Positions 11,008 to 22,591 of a stretch of 64,000 nt of DNA are shown here, in pieces. This DNA is from Acanthosepion pharaonis (lineage: Eukaryota; Mollusca; Cephalopoda; Sepiida; Sepiidae), in contig CAHIKZ030005207.1 in NCBI GenBank assembly GCA_903632075.3, forward strand, positions 1,000,001 to 1,064,000. Reading direction: 5' to 3'. The position numbers were made by a program, and so were the translations under genes. The notes beneath the pieces are model-generated. The model made no database searches, was not told the DNA's origin, and saw only the letters and a list, made by a program, of their open reading frames with translations. Each line of letters starts with the position of its first letter. Positions within the stretch are counted from its first letter, which is position 1.

Positions 11008-12707
11008 CAGTGGCTCGCAAAAGTCTACACCCCCTTTGAAAATTTATATATTTTTTATAATTTAACAGGGAACAACACATTTTTTCAATTCCAATGTTTG
11101 TTAAATAATAACCAGATCCATCACACTCTCCTTTGATATAAAAATTACATTTTAAAAATTTCACACTGATTCTTAAAATCATATAACTTAAAAAAATGTC
11201 TTTGCAAAAGTCTACCACCCCCACCCCAGGTATTATACTGTGTTATCACGTAGTTTTGTCATTGATGTATACAATCCAGAACAATCAAAAGTGACATGTG
11301 CGTTCTACCATAACAAAAAAACTTGGTCAGTCTATTATTTTGCTATATAAGGTGATTTAAGTGACTACAAAATCATCCATCACATGGTTTTTTGGTATAT
11401 TGGTCTTTGGACTCTGACTGTAAACACACGGTGTCCAACTCGGGAAAGAAAATTGGCAAGCCTCTGTCTCAGGAACTTAGAAACCATATTATTATTCAAA
11501 AGTACAATGAAAATAATGGTTATAAAAAGATTGCAAAAACTTTAGAAGTGTCCCTAAGCACTGTTAAAACTGTAGTTAAGAAGTGGTTAGTGCACAAAAC
11601 CAGTGCTACCCTACCAAGACCTGGGAGACCGAGCAAACTTACCAGAAAAGAGAAATCAAAACTGGTCTGGGAGGCAACCACCTACCCTAGTACAACATTG
11701 GAAGAGTTGAAAGCTTCAGTTTCCAGTACTGGGAACGGATGCCCATGCATCTACAATTTCCAGAGTATTTCACTGGTCTGGCCTGCAAGGGAGGGTAGCT
11801 AGAAAAAAGCCCTTTCTGAAGCGTATGCATAAGCAAGCTAGGCTAAACTTTGTCAAAAGTCACATCAATGATTCCATGAGCATGTGGCGAAAGATTTTGT
11901 GGTCAGATGAGACCAAAGTTGAGTTATTTGAAAAAAAAAAAAAAACGAAACGCCCCGTTTGGCGGAAAAAAAGGCACTGCTCACCAACCTCATTACACCG
12001 TCCCTCCTGGAATGCATGGCGGTGACTTGATCATGCTTTGGGGCTGTTTTTCAGCTGCAGGGCCTGGAAAGCTGGTAACCATCCAAGGTGTCATGGACTG
12101 TGTTGACACTGTCCATGAAATATTGGAGGCAAACCTGCTGGAGTCTGCTAGAGTTCTGCGCTTGGGTCGCAATTTTAAGTTCCAACAAGATAACGACCTC
12201 AAGCATGTGTCAAAAAGGCACTAAAGCTTGGTTTGCTAGCAAGAAAATGACAGTTATGGAGTGGCCCAGCCAGTCTCCAGACTTCTATAGAAAATCTACG
12301 GTGAGATCTAAAGCTGGCTGTGCACCGACGTTCCCCATCCAATCTGACACAGCTCAAAAAGTTCTGCCATGAAGAATGGCAAAAACTGTCAGCAGACCAC
12401 TGCAGCAAGCTTGTGGAAGGCTACCCGAGGCGTCTGCAGGCTGCAATTGACGCAGCAGGATCATCCACAAAGTATTAGCTGAAGACATTCCAAAGGGGGT
12501 GTAGACTTTTTCAAAAACATTTTTTTCAAAATTATCTTTGTTTAAGAATCAGTTTAAAATTTTTCAAATGTATTTTGTGTATTAAATAAAAGTGTGATAG
12601 ATCTGCTTATTAAAACAAATTATTGGAGTTTAAAATATTAATTGTTCCTATCAAAATAAATAAAATACATCCAGTTTTCAAGGGGTCTAGACGTTTGCAA
12701 TGCACTG
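11008..12707 (+). mobile_element. Full-length Tc1-type transposon with IR/DR ends, inactive
   Basis: The ends are CAGTGGCTCGCAAAAGTCTA at 11008 and, in reverse complement, CAGTGCATTGCAAACGTCTA ending at 12707. TA dinucleotides at 11006-11007 and 12708-12709 are the target-site duplication. Each end is a long imperfect inverted repeat (about 220-240 bp). It has a second inner copy of the motif AAAGTCTACACCCCC at about 11205-11220 on the left and 12495-12512 on the right. This is the IR/DR arrangement typical of Tc1-like elements. Length of 1700 bp fits the family. The right outer repeat has lost several bases of the C-rich motif. Confidence 0.93.
11434..12478 (+). pseudogene. Tc1 transposase (DDE), frameshifted
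   Basis: Frames join to a complete Tc1 transposase of roughly 340 residues. The N-terminal helix-turn-helix reads GKPLSQELRNHIIIQKYNEN through YKKIAKTLEVSLSTVKTVVK, then the GRPS-type linker LPRPGRPSKLT. The catalytic region has WSDETKVEL (first D near 11906), MLWGCFS, FQQDNDLKH (second D near 12189), EWPSQSPD, and a glutamate at 12290-12292 (frame IEN). The C-terminus reads RRLQAAIDAAGSSTKY and stops at 12478. Breaks include a frameshift near 11740, a poly-A run at 11932-11945, a 5-base loss before IEN, and a stop just after it. It sits inside the element 11008-12707. Confidence 0.9.
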
Positions 12708-12720
12708 TATTTATATTATT

Positions 12721-12789
12721 CTCTCTCTCTCTCTCTCTCTCATCGTCCCTTTCTACTTCTTGCTTTCTCATTTTCTGTTACTCTTTTTT

Positions 12790-12836
<47 letters not shown>

Positions 12837-12838
12837 GT
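12721..12838. repeat. (TC)n and (TCTA)n microsatellites
   Basis: TC repeats at 12721-12740 and TCTA repeats at about 12791-12836. They resemble the microsatellites just left of the Tc1 element, which may have inserted into one TC/TCTA tract. Confidence 0.9.
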
Positions 12839-12849
12839 GCGTAAACGCC

Positions 12850-13168
12850 AATAGAACCTGTTCACATTATTTACATTATTCGGACTATTGTCCTCATCTT
12901 TGTCGCCATATTTATCACAACGTTTCGGCGGTTGTACGCTCCGGCCTTTTTCAGGTGGTTGGAATTTTGAACTGAACCCTTTATTTCGCTCACTGGAGTA
13001 GACTGTTCTAGTTCCACGTGCCATGTTTGATGGATGTCAGTTATCAGTTATCTCCTGCTAATTTTCACTCTGAAAGTTCTCCACTGCCTTAACCGGGTAT
13101 TGAACTCTCACTCTTTGGGTCCTGTCACTGGATCTAACCAACGCCTTTATCCACTGTGCCATGTATCA
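12850..13168 (-). repeat. tRNA-derived SINE, family B
   Basis: On minus the head reads GGCACAGTGGATAAAGGCGT (box A region) and GAGAGTTCAATACCCGG (box B region). A body of about 230 bases follows. Its middle reads CACCTGAAAAAGGCCGG then CCGCCGAAACGTTGTG. A second copy lies at 46395-46695 in the same orientation. The middle part has a hammerhead-like layout (CUGANGA, hairpin, CGAAAC), with this copy carrying CUGAAAA and the other CUGAAGA. The left end borders microsatellite. Confidence 0.8.
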
Positions 13169-13189
13169 ATGACTCGTTGATTGATAGAT

Positions 13190-13690
13190 AGTTTTATCAA
13201 TCGATCGATCCTTCAGATCTACAAATCAACAATTCGCCCTTGCATGGAGTATTGCTGCCATATATGGTCTGGAGCCCCTTCTGTTTGCCTCGGGGTTCTT
13301 GATAAGATCCAGAGGCGGATATGCAATATAATTGGCCATGTTCTGGCATCTCGTCTACAGTCGCTCTCTCACAGACGCGCCGTCGCCTCTCTCTGTCTTT
13401 TTTTTACAAATACTTTTGTGGTAATTGCTCCGAGGAGCTGTATTCGCTGGTTCCCAGACTTCATGAATTCAAGCGTCCTACGAGGCTGGCATCCCGCTCT
13501 CACCCTTTCACTGTCGAAACTATTAAATTTAGCCGTCCCTTCTACTGCAATAGCTTCATATCTCGCAGCTCTCGACTGTGGAACTCTCTTCCCTATTCCA
13601 GTTTCTCTGAGAGCTATAATCTCCAACTTTTTAAATGTAATGTCAGTCGACATCTCCAGTTGCCTTGATCTATCCACTATCCTTCTCCTC
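13190..13690 (+). pseudogene. LINE RT C-terminal region
   Basis: The open frames at 13181-13717 and 13321-13668 read together as the C-terminal portion of a non-LTR RT. Blocks include SILQIYKSTIRPCMEYCCHI, then WSGAPSVCLGVLDKIQRRIC, YKYFCGNCSEELYSLVPRLH, RSHPFTVETIKFSRPFYCNS and the family hallmark FISRSSRLWNSLPYSSFSES, ending FKCNVSRHLQLP. A frameshift lies near 13400, at a T-run. The homologous copy at 22592-23640 belongs to the same family. RT catalytic motifs are missing, so this is a 5'-truncated insertion. Confidence 0.88.
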
Positions 13691-13817
13691 ATCCTTTCCT
13701 CTATCACTCCTATCTGATCTTGTTCCAAATCTTCTGTAACCCCCTTGCGTCCAAGTGGCTTCCCGCCTTGCTTGGGGTAAAACGCTTAAAAAAAAAGTTA
13801 TTTAAAACCGAAATTTA

Positions 13818-14092
13818 GGGCACCTCGACGTGGTGTAATGGTTAGCAAGTATGTCTCGTTAGAACAATTACGACTGAGTAGTGAGTTCGATCCTCACTGG
13901 GTGCCCCCTACTTTCGGCCTTGTGCCACATGTAAGCTACGCTTGGAAAATCCATATTTGGGCACCTCTAGACGGTGTAATGTTTAGCAAGCTTTTCTCGC
14001 TAGAACAATTACGACCGAGTAGTGAGTTCGATCCTCACTGTGTGATCCATACTTTCGGCCTTGTGCCACAACTAAGCTACGCTTGGAAAATC
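13818..14092 (+). repeat. Head-to-tail dimer of SINE family A
   Basis: Copy one is 13818-13950 and copy two 13959-14092. Each begins GGGCACCTC, has a tRNA-like head with TGGTGTAATGGTTAGCAAG-type box A region and GAGTTCGATCCTCACTG box B, then ACTTTCGGCCTTGTGCCACA and AAGCTACGCTTGGAAAATC. The 8-base linker CCATATTT is close to the linker of the other dimer (50645-50914). Flanks TTTAAAACCGAA (13801-13812) and TTAAAACTGAAT (14099-14110) look like a diverged target-site duplication around the pair, so it probably inserted as a dimer. Confidence 0.88.
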
Positions 14093-14219
14093 ACTATATT
14101 AAAACTGAATACATTTTAATTGTACGAATAATTCTTGTTTTCCTTGCTAGTGAATGTTGCATTAACAATTTTTTGAGAATACCAATGTCTTTTCTAGACA
14201 CAAGTCTTACTATTTAACC

Positions 14220-14335
14220 GGGGTATTTGTGCATAAGGGAATGTAATGAACTCGACTGTAATTCGAACTCGGATGTTCTAATTTCAAACCTCTATCCATT
14301 ACACCACCGGACCTGTTGAATTTCACTATTGTTGG
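14220..14335 (-). repeat. tRNA-like head of SINE family C
   Basis: On minus: GGTCCGGTGGTGTAATGGAT, then GAACATCCGAGTTCGAATTA with box B GAGTTCGAATT, followed by CAGTCGAGTTCATTACATTC. The same post-box-B segment opens the family C copy at 54225. The rest of the SINE body is missing. Confidence 0.6.
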
Positions 14336-14544
14336 CCTGATAACCAACATGAAGGGGAACGACCTGATCAGAACTTCCTTCTGAATATCGAGATTGTCAT
14401 CAAGCCTGAGGGTGAATTTAATTGAACAATTTTTTTCATTTTTACTAAGCTGAACAAATGTTCTCATTTAAAAAAATATATATACTTTTTATATACAGTT
14501 ATTACATATATAATGTATAAAAAAATATTATTATTCTGTGTCGT

Positions 14545-15340
14545 GTCCTTTCAGGATGTAGGCGATCATGGCTCTCCACAATTTCTTCTCCTTTGTAGCT
14601 CTTAATAAATTGTATCTTTTTGAAAACTCCCCTAAACCTTACTCCGTCATCCATTCACTCAATATCTCTAAGGATATTATTTTCAACCGTTCATTCCTCA
14701 TTATGTACCCTAGGAATTACAACAGCCTCTTCTTCGTGTTAAATATGTTTCATTTTGTTTCCATTTTCTTTAAAACTTCGTCGTTGTTCACATGTTCAGT
14801 TCACGGTATCCTCAGCATCCTTCTGTATTACCATATTTCTGATACCTCAGGTCATTTCTTCATCCATATGGAGGTCGTCCAGCATTCGCTGTCATAGGAG
14901 GACTGATATTGCATAAGAGTTCAGTACGATTATTTTTTTTTTGTTTCTATATTTTCCTTTTTTTTAATACATTGCTTAGTTTTTGGAAGGCTTCTTTCGC
15001 TATCTCAGTGCGCCTTCAGATTTCAGTGTCGCGCTTTCTATCCTGTGCTAAGATATTTAAATTTTGTTATTAGTTTGATTTTGCTATCTCCAATTTGTAA
15101 TTTGCATTTTGGGTTTGTTCCCTTTTGCTAACAACCACGCATTCCGTCTTATTGCAATTGATGTTTAATCCTTTCTTTTCGCTTTCATTCACGACCCACT
15201 GTCGGAGTTATTATTGTTTGCTTTCTGCGTCTGCAATCAACACTGTGTCAAGGGCATATCTTATGGTTTTAAGATTGTGACCAACAGTAATGAATCCTAG
15301 TATGACATCTAATTCTTTCAGAGTCGCCTCATTGTTATAG
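14545..15340 (-). pseudogene. LINE RT, C-terminal end (copy 1 of 3)
   Basis: Minus-strand frames give ESEKKGLNINCNKTECVVVS (near 15220-15140), a REIAKEAFQKLSNVL-like block near 15010, YRRMLRIP-TEHVNNDEVLKK, FLGYIMRNERLK, EILSEWMTE and the terminal LWRAMIAYILKGHDT at about 14590-14545. This is the C-terminal half of a common metazoan endonuclease-RT LINE. Several stops and frameshifts are present. Two shorter same-strand copies follow at 19705 and 20645, all sharing the terminal GTCGTGTCC...GACGTTCATGGC-type sequence. Confidence 0.88.
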
Positions 15341-16234
15341 GTTGAATAAGTCCGGTGAGAAGACACATCTTTGTCTTACACCCCTTCCAGTTTTTGTATA
15401 TTTACTGAACTCATTTTCTATCTGTATACAGACAGTTTGCTGCCAGTATAGGTCCTGGATTATTCAAATATCCTCCCCAAATATGTCAAAGGTTACTCAG
15501 CAGTTCAAACAGTTCTTTGTGGTACTTTAATCTATTCTATTTATTAGTATAAATGTTATATTTAGTGGGCGTGCGTGTTTAAGTAAACTTCCCTAATTCA
15601 CTATGAACAGTGAAATTAATGTATACTGGCCTAGAGATCGAGAGTCTTAAGAAAGAAAAGACGCCTCTTAACCAGTATCGAACCAGTATTCACTTTTTTT
15701 AATTTAAGAAACTCGCTTTAAAGCCAAGCGTACTTTACCATTTTTGTGATGTCAACGAAAACTCGTTGCCACATTTGTAATGCCAATGAATACTTGTTGG
15801 CACTTTCGTAATGCTCGTTGTAGTAGAGACTTTGTAATCGCAGATACAACTATAGTAATGCCGTTGAACAATACTAGTGTCAGACGTCCTTGAATAATCT
15901 CGCACTATAGTACTTGCTGTATAATACTCACTCGGAAAGTAACCCCCGAATAGTAATCCGTGTAGTGATCAGTATAGAGAATAGTGCAGAAATAGGGAAT
16001 AGTATAGAGGATAACGAACCGTATAGTAATAGAAGATAGACTAGAAATGCGATCCGTATAATAACAGAGGATAGATTAGAAATAGCGATCCGTATATTAA
16101 TAAAGATACTAGAGAAAATGTGATCAATTAGACGTCACGCTACTACTCATACTCTATTCAAACCTGTATAGTCACTACATATTACTTTTATAATAACAAT
16201 AATAATAATATATGCATTGGTCTGTTCTCTCTCT
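15341..16234. other. No gene; weak tandem structure at 15955-16130
   Basis: From about 15955 the motif GATCCGTATAATAACAGAGG with GATAGA...TAGAAATAG recurs three to four times with a loose 35-45-base spacing (15955, 16020, 16050, 16088). TAATAA and TC/TA microsatellites end the stretch. Confidence 0.5.
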
Positions 16235-16510
16235 CTATATATATATAAATAAAAAGAAAGAACAGTAAGATATATAATCCGGTGTTCTTATAGGTATTTT
16301 ATTTTTACAAAATAATGCTCGATGTAAATTTACAGAGCATTAATATTATAAATTAATTGATTTAAAATGTGTTTTTTTTCGCTACACAGTTCTAACCCTG
16401 TTTCAAAAATGGAAGCTAAAAGCCACGAATTTAATTTTGCAATTAAATTAAAGACATTAGTTCCATTTCATCCTCAATCGAATTTTGGAGTAACTTTTAA
16501 AATTACTGGG
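16235..16510 (+). repeat. Family G repeat, second copy
   Basis: Contains CCGGTGTTCTTATAGGTATT, TGCTCGATGTAAATTTACAG, TTTCGCTACACAGTTCTAAC and TTTCATCCTCAATCGAATTT in the same order as the copy at 5620-5900. A TA tract precedes it. Confidence 0.65.
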
Positions 16511-16772
16511 TTTTAAAGACACAGCTAAAATCACGTTTTCATGGTTACAGATAAATCTACTTCAACTGGACAAGGGGTGTCTGGGTTTTCCTTATGTCTG
16601 CATCATTGTATCGATTATTAGCTACATTTTGGTAAGGGGTAGGAATGTATTTTTCAATGAAAACTGACATCCGTTGAATGCATGTCGTCTGGATTTTTTT
16701 TTAAATTTATTGTTAACGGCAAAAAAATTCTTACGGCATTTTTTTCTATTTGTAAATTTAAAGATTTTCGCG

Positions 16773-18010
16773 GGTGTTCAGATTAGAATACTTTTTATTT
16801 AACTACGATTTGAAATATTCTCATTTTTAATTTTTATTATACTATATTTTTTTAAGAACAGTTGAATGTATTAGAATCCCTTATAGCATGTAGGATTATT
16901 TTTACATCAAGTATAAGTATGTATATTAGGTTATTTTTTTTATATTATTTAAGTAAAATTTATGACAATGACGTCAAAAATAGTTACTTAATTTCACTGA
17001 TTTAGTAAACTTTTATTTTTTTATATATATAAACCTAGTAATATATTGTTTCTCATGTAAGTACAAAGGACATGGGTCATTCAAAAGCTTACATCTTCTG
17101 GCATTTCATATTAATTTTATTTTACTACAGGTGTTTTATTGGATTCTTTTAAGTGCGTGTAATACTAAGTAAAAGAAGTTTAGGTTAGAAATCATTTTAT
17201 TTAACTACAATTTTAATTACAACTTTAAAATATTTTCATTGTTAGTTTTAATAGACTATATCCTTTTTATAACAGAAGGAAATGTATTTGAAATTACTTA
17301 TAGTAAGTAAAATTATTTTTCCATATCAAAGTATATGTATATTACGATTTTTAAACTTTTATATTTAAATATTATTTAAGTAATATTTATGGCACTTACT
17401 GCAAAAATAGCTAATTCATTTCTCAGATTTAGTAAACTTTATTTATTAATTAATTAATTTATTTATTTTAAATATATATAAACTTAGTAATAAAGTTTCA
17501 TATGTATGTACAAAGGACATGGGTCGTTCACTGGCCTACATCATCTAGCTTTTCGTTATAATTTCATTTTTCAGTAGGTGTTTTATTGGATTCATTTAAG
17601 TGCCGGTAGTACTTTTTTTTAGAGGTATTTAGGTTAGAATACATTTTATTTAACTGCAATTTTTAAAAGATGCTTAGGTTAGAATTCGTTTTAACTACAA
17701 TTTTAAATACAACTTTAAAATATTTTCACTGTTGTTCCAATAAACTTTTCTTTTTTTTTTTATTAAATTTTTAAATATTATTTAAGGAAAATTTTTGACA
17801 ATGACGGCATATAATAGCTATTTCATTTCTCTGATTCAGTAAATTTTTATTTTTTATAAACTTAGTAATATATAGTTTCTCGTGTATGCACAAAGGACAT
17901 GGGTCGTTTAATGACCTACATATTCTAGCTTTTCTTATTAACTTCCATTTTACTGTAGGTGTTTTATTTGATTCTTTTAGATGCCAGAAGTATTTTGAGA
18001 GAGATGTTTG
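16773..18010. repeat. Three large tandem units (about 380-450 bp each)
   Basis: The anchor ACAAAGGACATGGGTC occurs at 17063, 17510 and 17890 (spacings 447 and 380). Other blocks repeat in the same order: AGGTTAGAATAC-type start (16780, 17180, 17635), TATTTAAGTAAAATTTATGA, then GATTTAGTAAACTTT and, after the anchor, CAGGTGTTTTATTGGATTC. Units are roughly 75-80 percent alike and extremely AT-rich. Unit three has a small internal duplication of the AGGTTAGAAT segment (about 17635 and 17680). No coding capacity is seen. It looks like the start of a satellite or an old segmental tandem duplication. Confidence 0.85.
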
Positions 18011-18039
18011 ATTTTTATATTAATTTATTCTAAATGAAG

Positions 18040-19320
18040 TTTGATGTTGGTTGAATCTTTTTTTGAATTCATGGCTAGTGCAACCTATATATATTTTTAT
18101 GTTTTCAAGACTTTCAATCGAAGAGATATTGCATTGGTATACTAATGATTCAGTGCGACATTTATTTTGTAGAGGGCAATTATGAGGGTTTCTACAGTTA
18201 CATAGTTTTTGTTTATTTCCATCAGTTTTTATCTTTATTTTTCCATTGTCTAAATTTTTTTTGGTTTTGGTATAAGTGTTTATTTAAGATATTAGCATTA
18301 TGGTTCTTAATGATTTTTTCTAAGTTTTCTGTACAGCTATAACTCAATTTTAGTGTGTTTTTATTGAAAATAGTACTTAGTTTACTTTCACTAGGAAAAT
18401 GCTTGACTATTAATGTGAGGAATTTATGTCCTAATTTGTTTTTTACCATTTGGTTGTATGGGGGAGTATACCAAATAATTTTTCTACATCTGTTTTTTCT
18501 GTGCTTTCCATTTTCATTTTTTATATAAGTTAGTTTTGGGTTTTTGTAGCCACTCTCTTTTAGAGCCTTATTATAAGAATTGATATGCTCATCGAAAATC
18601 TAGTCATTTGCTGAATTTGTACTAATTCGTTTACTGATAGATAACGGTATATGTCTAATTATAGGTGGGGGGCTGATTTGATTTAGGTTGTATATATAAG
18701 GGATTGGTGTTGGGTTTTTTATAAGGTGTGTATGTATTTTTATTTAGATCTAATGTTATATCTAGGAAGTCCACTTTTTTTAATTTAGTACTAACTGTAA
18801 TTTTTAAGCCCATGCTTTTAAATTCTTTATATAATAACTTTCTAATTTTATCTATTTTGAAGTTAGTTGAGTTTTTAATAACCATAAGTCCGTCGTCTCT
18901 GTACAAACCAATGTCATTTGTATTAATATCATAGTGCGCTGTAAGGTTGTATAATATAAAAAGACCAATGAGATCAGAAGACTCAGCTGAGTGTAGTGAT
19001 CCCATTGTGATGTCAAATTGGTTGTAAGAATTCTTAATCCATTTCTCACCTTTATGTATAGGTACCGACTTTTTCGCATACAGAATAATGTCCTTTTCTT
19101 CATCTGTAATATCTGTATAGTGGGTGGCAAAGTCCAACGCATTCAAAAATAGTTCTTTAGATATTGATTGGTAATAATTATCAATGTCAAACTGCATTAG
19201 TGTACAGTTGTTTTTTCCTTTTAAGTGAGTAAACCAGTTTATCACTTCCTTGGTATTAATCCAAAGTTTCAGGCTTATTTTTTCTTTAAGTTGTTTATTT
19301 ACCCTTTCAAGGATCATTTT
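18040..19320 (-). pseudogene. Penelope-like element (PLE 2): RT with intact 220-codon segment and CxC/GIY-YIG end
   Basis: The minus frame 19317-18655 is open for 220 codons: FDIDNYYQSISKELFLNALD (motif A), then WIKNSYNQFDITMGSLHSAE (motif B), GLYRDDGLMVI (catalytic YRDD) and KLKKVDFLDITLDLN. Downstream, broken frames give RKHF-like KFLTLIVKHFPSESKLSTIF, then LKLSYSCTENLEKIIKNH, and a cysteine cluster CNCRNPHNCPLQNKCRTES (18215-18160) followed by the start of a GIY-YIG-like region (VYQCNISS). This cysteine-linked arrangement matches PLE 5 at 44805-45485 but not PLEs 1, 3 and 4, so two PLE lineages are present. The start near 19317 lies in a degraded N-terminus. Confidence 0.85.
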
Positions 19321-19704
19321 ACTTATTTTTCCGATCTATTCTGTCAGAGTATTCTCTCTCTCTCTCTCTTCTTACTCCTCTCTCTGTGCCTATTACCAGT
19401 CTTGCTGTCTGTCTATCTCATTTTACTCATCTCTATTTTATATTCTTCCACGTTTGTTTCTGTTTGCTCTTTCTTGTCTTTATACTGTTTCCTCTTCGGC
19501 TGCAAATTTTTACTTCGTTTCTTATTTCTCTCAATTTCATAGAATCAAGTTCACATTGGAACGGATCACCAATCGTAAAAGCAAGTTCTAGTCCATTACA
19601 TTTAATATTTTAAGGCAAAAATTAAATTCAAATAATTCTAAAATGTATTGTTTCTTTAAATCTTCTAGTATTTTATTTTACTTTGAATGCATTACCTATG
19701 ATAA
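19321..19704. other. Pyrimidine-rich, no gene
   Basis: CT-rich sequence with a (TC)n tract at 19353-19368. Open frames here reflect base composition only. Confidence 0.6.
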
Positions 19705-20260
19705 AAAATGATGTCGCTTCAGGACGTTGACGTTCATGTCTCTCCACAACTTCCTGTCTTTTGTTACTCGAACTTTTGACTTTTCTGCTATCCATTCACA
19801 CAAATCCCTAAGGTAAGTTACTCACTGTTTCTCTCTTGCTTTTTTTTTTCAGTATGTCCTGTTAGTGCCAGATGGTTTTTTCCTGAAAACTTCTTCATTG
19901 CTGATATGTTCAGTCCACGTTATTCCCCGAATTCGTCAGCAGAATCAGTTGCTTAGTTTCTGGAAGGCATCTTTCACTATTCTTAAGCCTGTTCAGATTT
20001 TTGCATCACATTTTCACTCGTCTGTTGCGACACGACCTAGACAGTTAAATTTCTGTACTTGCATGTATTTTAACGTTCCCAATATATAGTTCACATTTTG
20101 GGTTGTCTCTTTTGCTGACGACCATGCATTCTGCCTTCTTACAGTTAATACTCCTTTCTTCTCACTACTATCTTATTCATGTGTTCTTTCAATTTTTCTT
20201 CTGAGTTTGCCATCAATGCGGATGTTGTAGTATCGAACGAAATTTGTTTCTCCGACGATA
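19705..20260 (-). pseudogene. LINE RT C-terminal end (copy 2 of 3)
   Basis: Minus reading gives the same LINE terminus as 14545-15340: a LWRDMNVNVLK-like terminus near 19750-19710, SEEVFRKKPSGTNRTY-like text near 19900-19860, and MVVSKRDNPKCELYIGNVKI-like text near 20130-20070. Many stops. The copy is shorter at its 5' end, as usual for LINE insertions. Confidence 0.7.
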
Positions 20261-20644
20261 TTTTACAAGTTTTCATGTTATTTCAAAAATATTTCTAATA
20301 CAATATTTCAATGAAATTGATATATAATAATCAGTAGTATTAGTAGTAATACTAGCAGCAGTAGTTGCCTCTCCTGAATGAATGTATAAACACAGTACAG
20401 TCTATTTTGTGTCTGTGTGTTCGCAGTAGAAATTTCCACTGCTACCTTTTAGCGTGCCAGAAATCCAAGAAATTAATTTACAAATAAACAAACAAAAAGA
20501 AAAAAGCATTGGTTTTTATATAACGTGATGATTTATTAAACTATTCTTAGAACATGTTTCTTTTTGGTTTCTTAGAGTTATATGAACATATTTTTTCCTT
20601 TCTGATCATTGCAATGTTTGAAATTTTAGTATTTTAAGATTATC
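20261..20644. other. AT-rich, no gene
   Basis: Small imperfect TAG/TAGTAG run at 20332-20365 only. Confidence 0.5.
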
Positions 20645-20985
20645 TTTTATGTGTCGTGTCCCTCCAGGACGTGGGCGATCATGGCTCTCCAAAAATTCAT
20701 ATATTTCGTTGATCTTAGCAATGTTTTTCCTTTCAATATCTCTCCCAGTCGCCATTTCTGCTCTCTAGTTATGTAGTTGACCCGCTGTTGTATATTCCCC
20801 TATTGCCTTCAGTATGTCCTGTGAGTGCCAGAATCTCTAAACCTTCTTTCTTCTTTTTGTGACCCAGAAATTTTAACTGTCTCTTTATGATTCTAAGTAT
20901 AACTGTTTATTTTGTTTCCATTTTCATTAAAACTTCCTCGTTGCTCTCATGCTCCGCCCATGGTATTGTAGCAAATGCCTACTAC
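20645..20985 (-). pseudogene. LINE RT C-terminal end (copy 3 of 3)
   Basis: Begins with GTGTCGTGTCCCTCCAGGAC and GGCGATCATGGCTCTCC, the same terminal sequence as the copy at 14545. It continues to the block around CTCGTTGCTCTCATGCTCCG (EHESNEEVLMKMETK on minus). It ends abruptly near 20985. Confidence 0.72.
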
Positions 20986-22591
20986 ATGATTGTAATGGAG
21001 GCGGTTGCTGTTGGTCACCAGTTTTCAATGAGAAGAGTTACGACCTGTTGCTGATTAGAATGTGAACTTTCAAAGTAAATGAAGTCAATATTTTCGAAAG
21101 TAACGAATTTCCTACATGGGGGGGGGTTATACACATATTTATATAAAGAACAACATAGCTCACAAAAGAAGAGAAAGAAAAATTAACTTTACGTGCGTAC
21201 AGATATCGGAAATAAGTGGCGCGTATAAGTAATATCCATGTGGTTTGTTTGAAATTAAATAGTCGGTTTGCCGGAGGAAATAAATCTCACCCGGCGGAGA
21301 CAATGTCCATGTTGTCACTACTACATCTCAGCGCATAAAGAGAGTGTTTATGTCATGGTAAATTACCCATACACAGATGGACTCTCCCAATTACAAATAA
21401 AAGCAGGTATTGCTGTTAGAAAATCAAGAGTGGTCCAGCAATCAGCTCTGACAATCGGACTTAACATTCTTGCTCGTTGGTATATGATTGTATTACTCTT
21501 TTTCTGTCAATATATTTCTTAACTCAGTTCTTCTCTTTGTGGCCCGAACAAGGCCACAGCAATTTATTTAAATAGAAAGCTACATAGCGGTCGTACTGAC
21601 AGACAAGGTAGGGTAATCCGCGCAATATTTTTACCATCCTTCAACTCAGTTACTCCAAGTATCTTTTCCAGGTGAGGAAATTGTTTAGCATTTACAGCCA
21701 GATAAAATGTTTGATATTCACATAACAATTCAGAACGCGAACGAATTTTTTCTGCATCTTAGTACTTTATTTAGATTTTAGATCTTACCTATCGGTAATT
21801 CAATGCGCATTAGCCGGTGATATTCTCTATTTTCGTGGTAAAAATGCTGGAATGTAACTCAGATTTCAGTCATTCTAGTTGATTTTTTTCACATTATTTC
21901 CATATAGAATGTGTGGTAAGTGAAGGGTTAAACTGGGAATAGGGTTTCTATATATCAAGTCAACTGCAAAGAAAAGAAAGGCAGCAGTATCTGAGTAAAG
22001 TATATTTTTTTAACTTCCTCAACATCTGGTTGCTTTATAAGAGTTACATGCTTTAATTCATGAAATCCTGTCGTATACTTAAAGCACGTAAGCAAATTAC
22101 TTGTTTTGCCTTCATTTGACCACGTGAAACGCGTGGCTTTTTTTTTAACACAAATCACGATTACCTGTTGCCAAGTCATGTTGGAGCATATTATAATTTC
22201 TAAAACGATCAGCGAAAACTGATGGTTGATGCAGGGATACAATAGTTTCTTTTTATTATTATTATTAGTAGTATTAGTAGTAGTAGTAGTAGTAAGTGTA
22301 TGAGGAGTAGTACTACTCTCTTTTCTTTGATGTTTTCTGCTTTGTACAATCATTGTTCAAGTCTTTTATCTAAATGTAAATGATGGCTTTTCTTAGAAAG
22401 TTACTGAAATTATTTTTCTAATGTAAAAAGCTTTTATATTTCAGATGAAAATGGATTTCCTACAGTGTTCTTCATGTGTGCATCAGTATGCAGTTTTTAG
22501 CATTCCTGGCTTTCCTACAAGTTGCCTCAGTGTTAGCTAATGTTTACCAAGGCTCTTCTGTTTTGGCCATTAATTCTTAGTAGTACCTGCG
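20986..22591. other. No recognisable gene
   Basis: Contains a nine-G run at 21119-21127. One 84-codon plus frame at 21268-21522 reads RRRQCPCCHYYISAHKESVY and then VKAG-like text, and I cannot assign it. A TAG/TAT microsatellite lies at 22255-22295. The last 80 bases before 22592 hold no recognisable coding frame. Confidence 0.45.

Noticed and set aside
13181..13717. 178-codon open frame taken as an intact gene
   Set aside because: It combines a true LINE segment up to about 13400 and an out-of-frame shadow after it. The true frame continues in another reading frame.
21955..22353. 132-codon minus frame rich in T, N and K
   Set aside because: Its middle is a TAG/TAT microsatellite. The ends have no recognisable domain or splice context.
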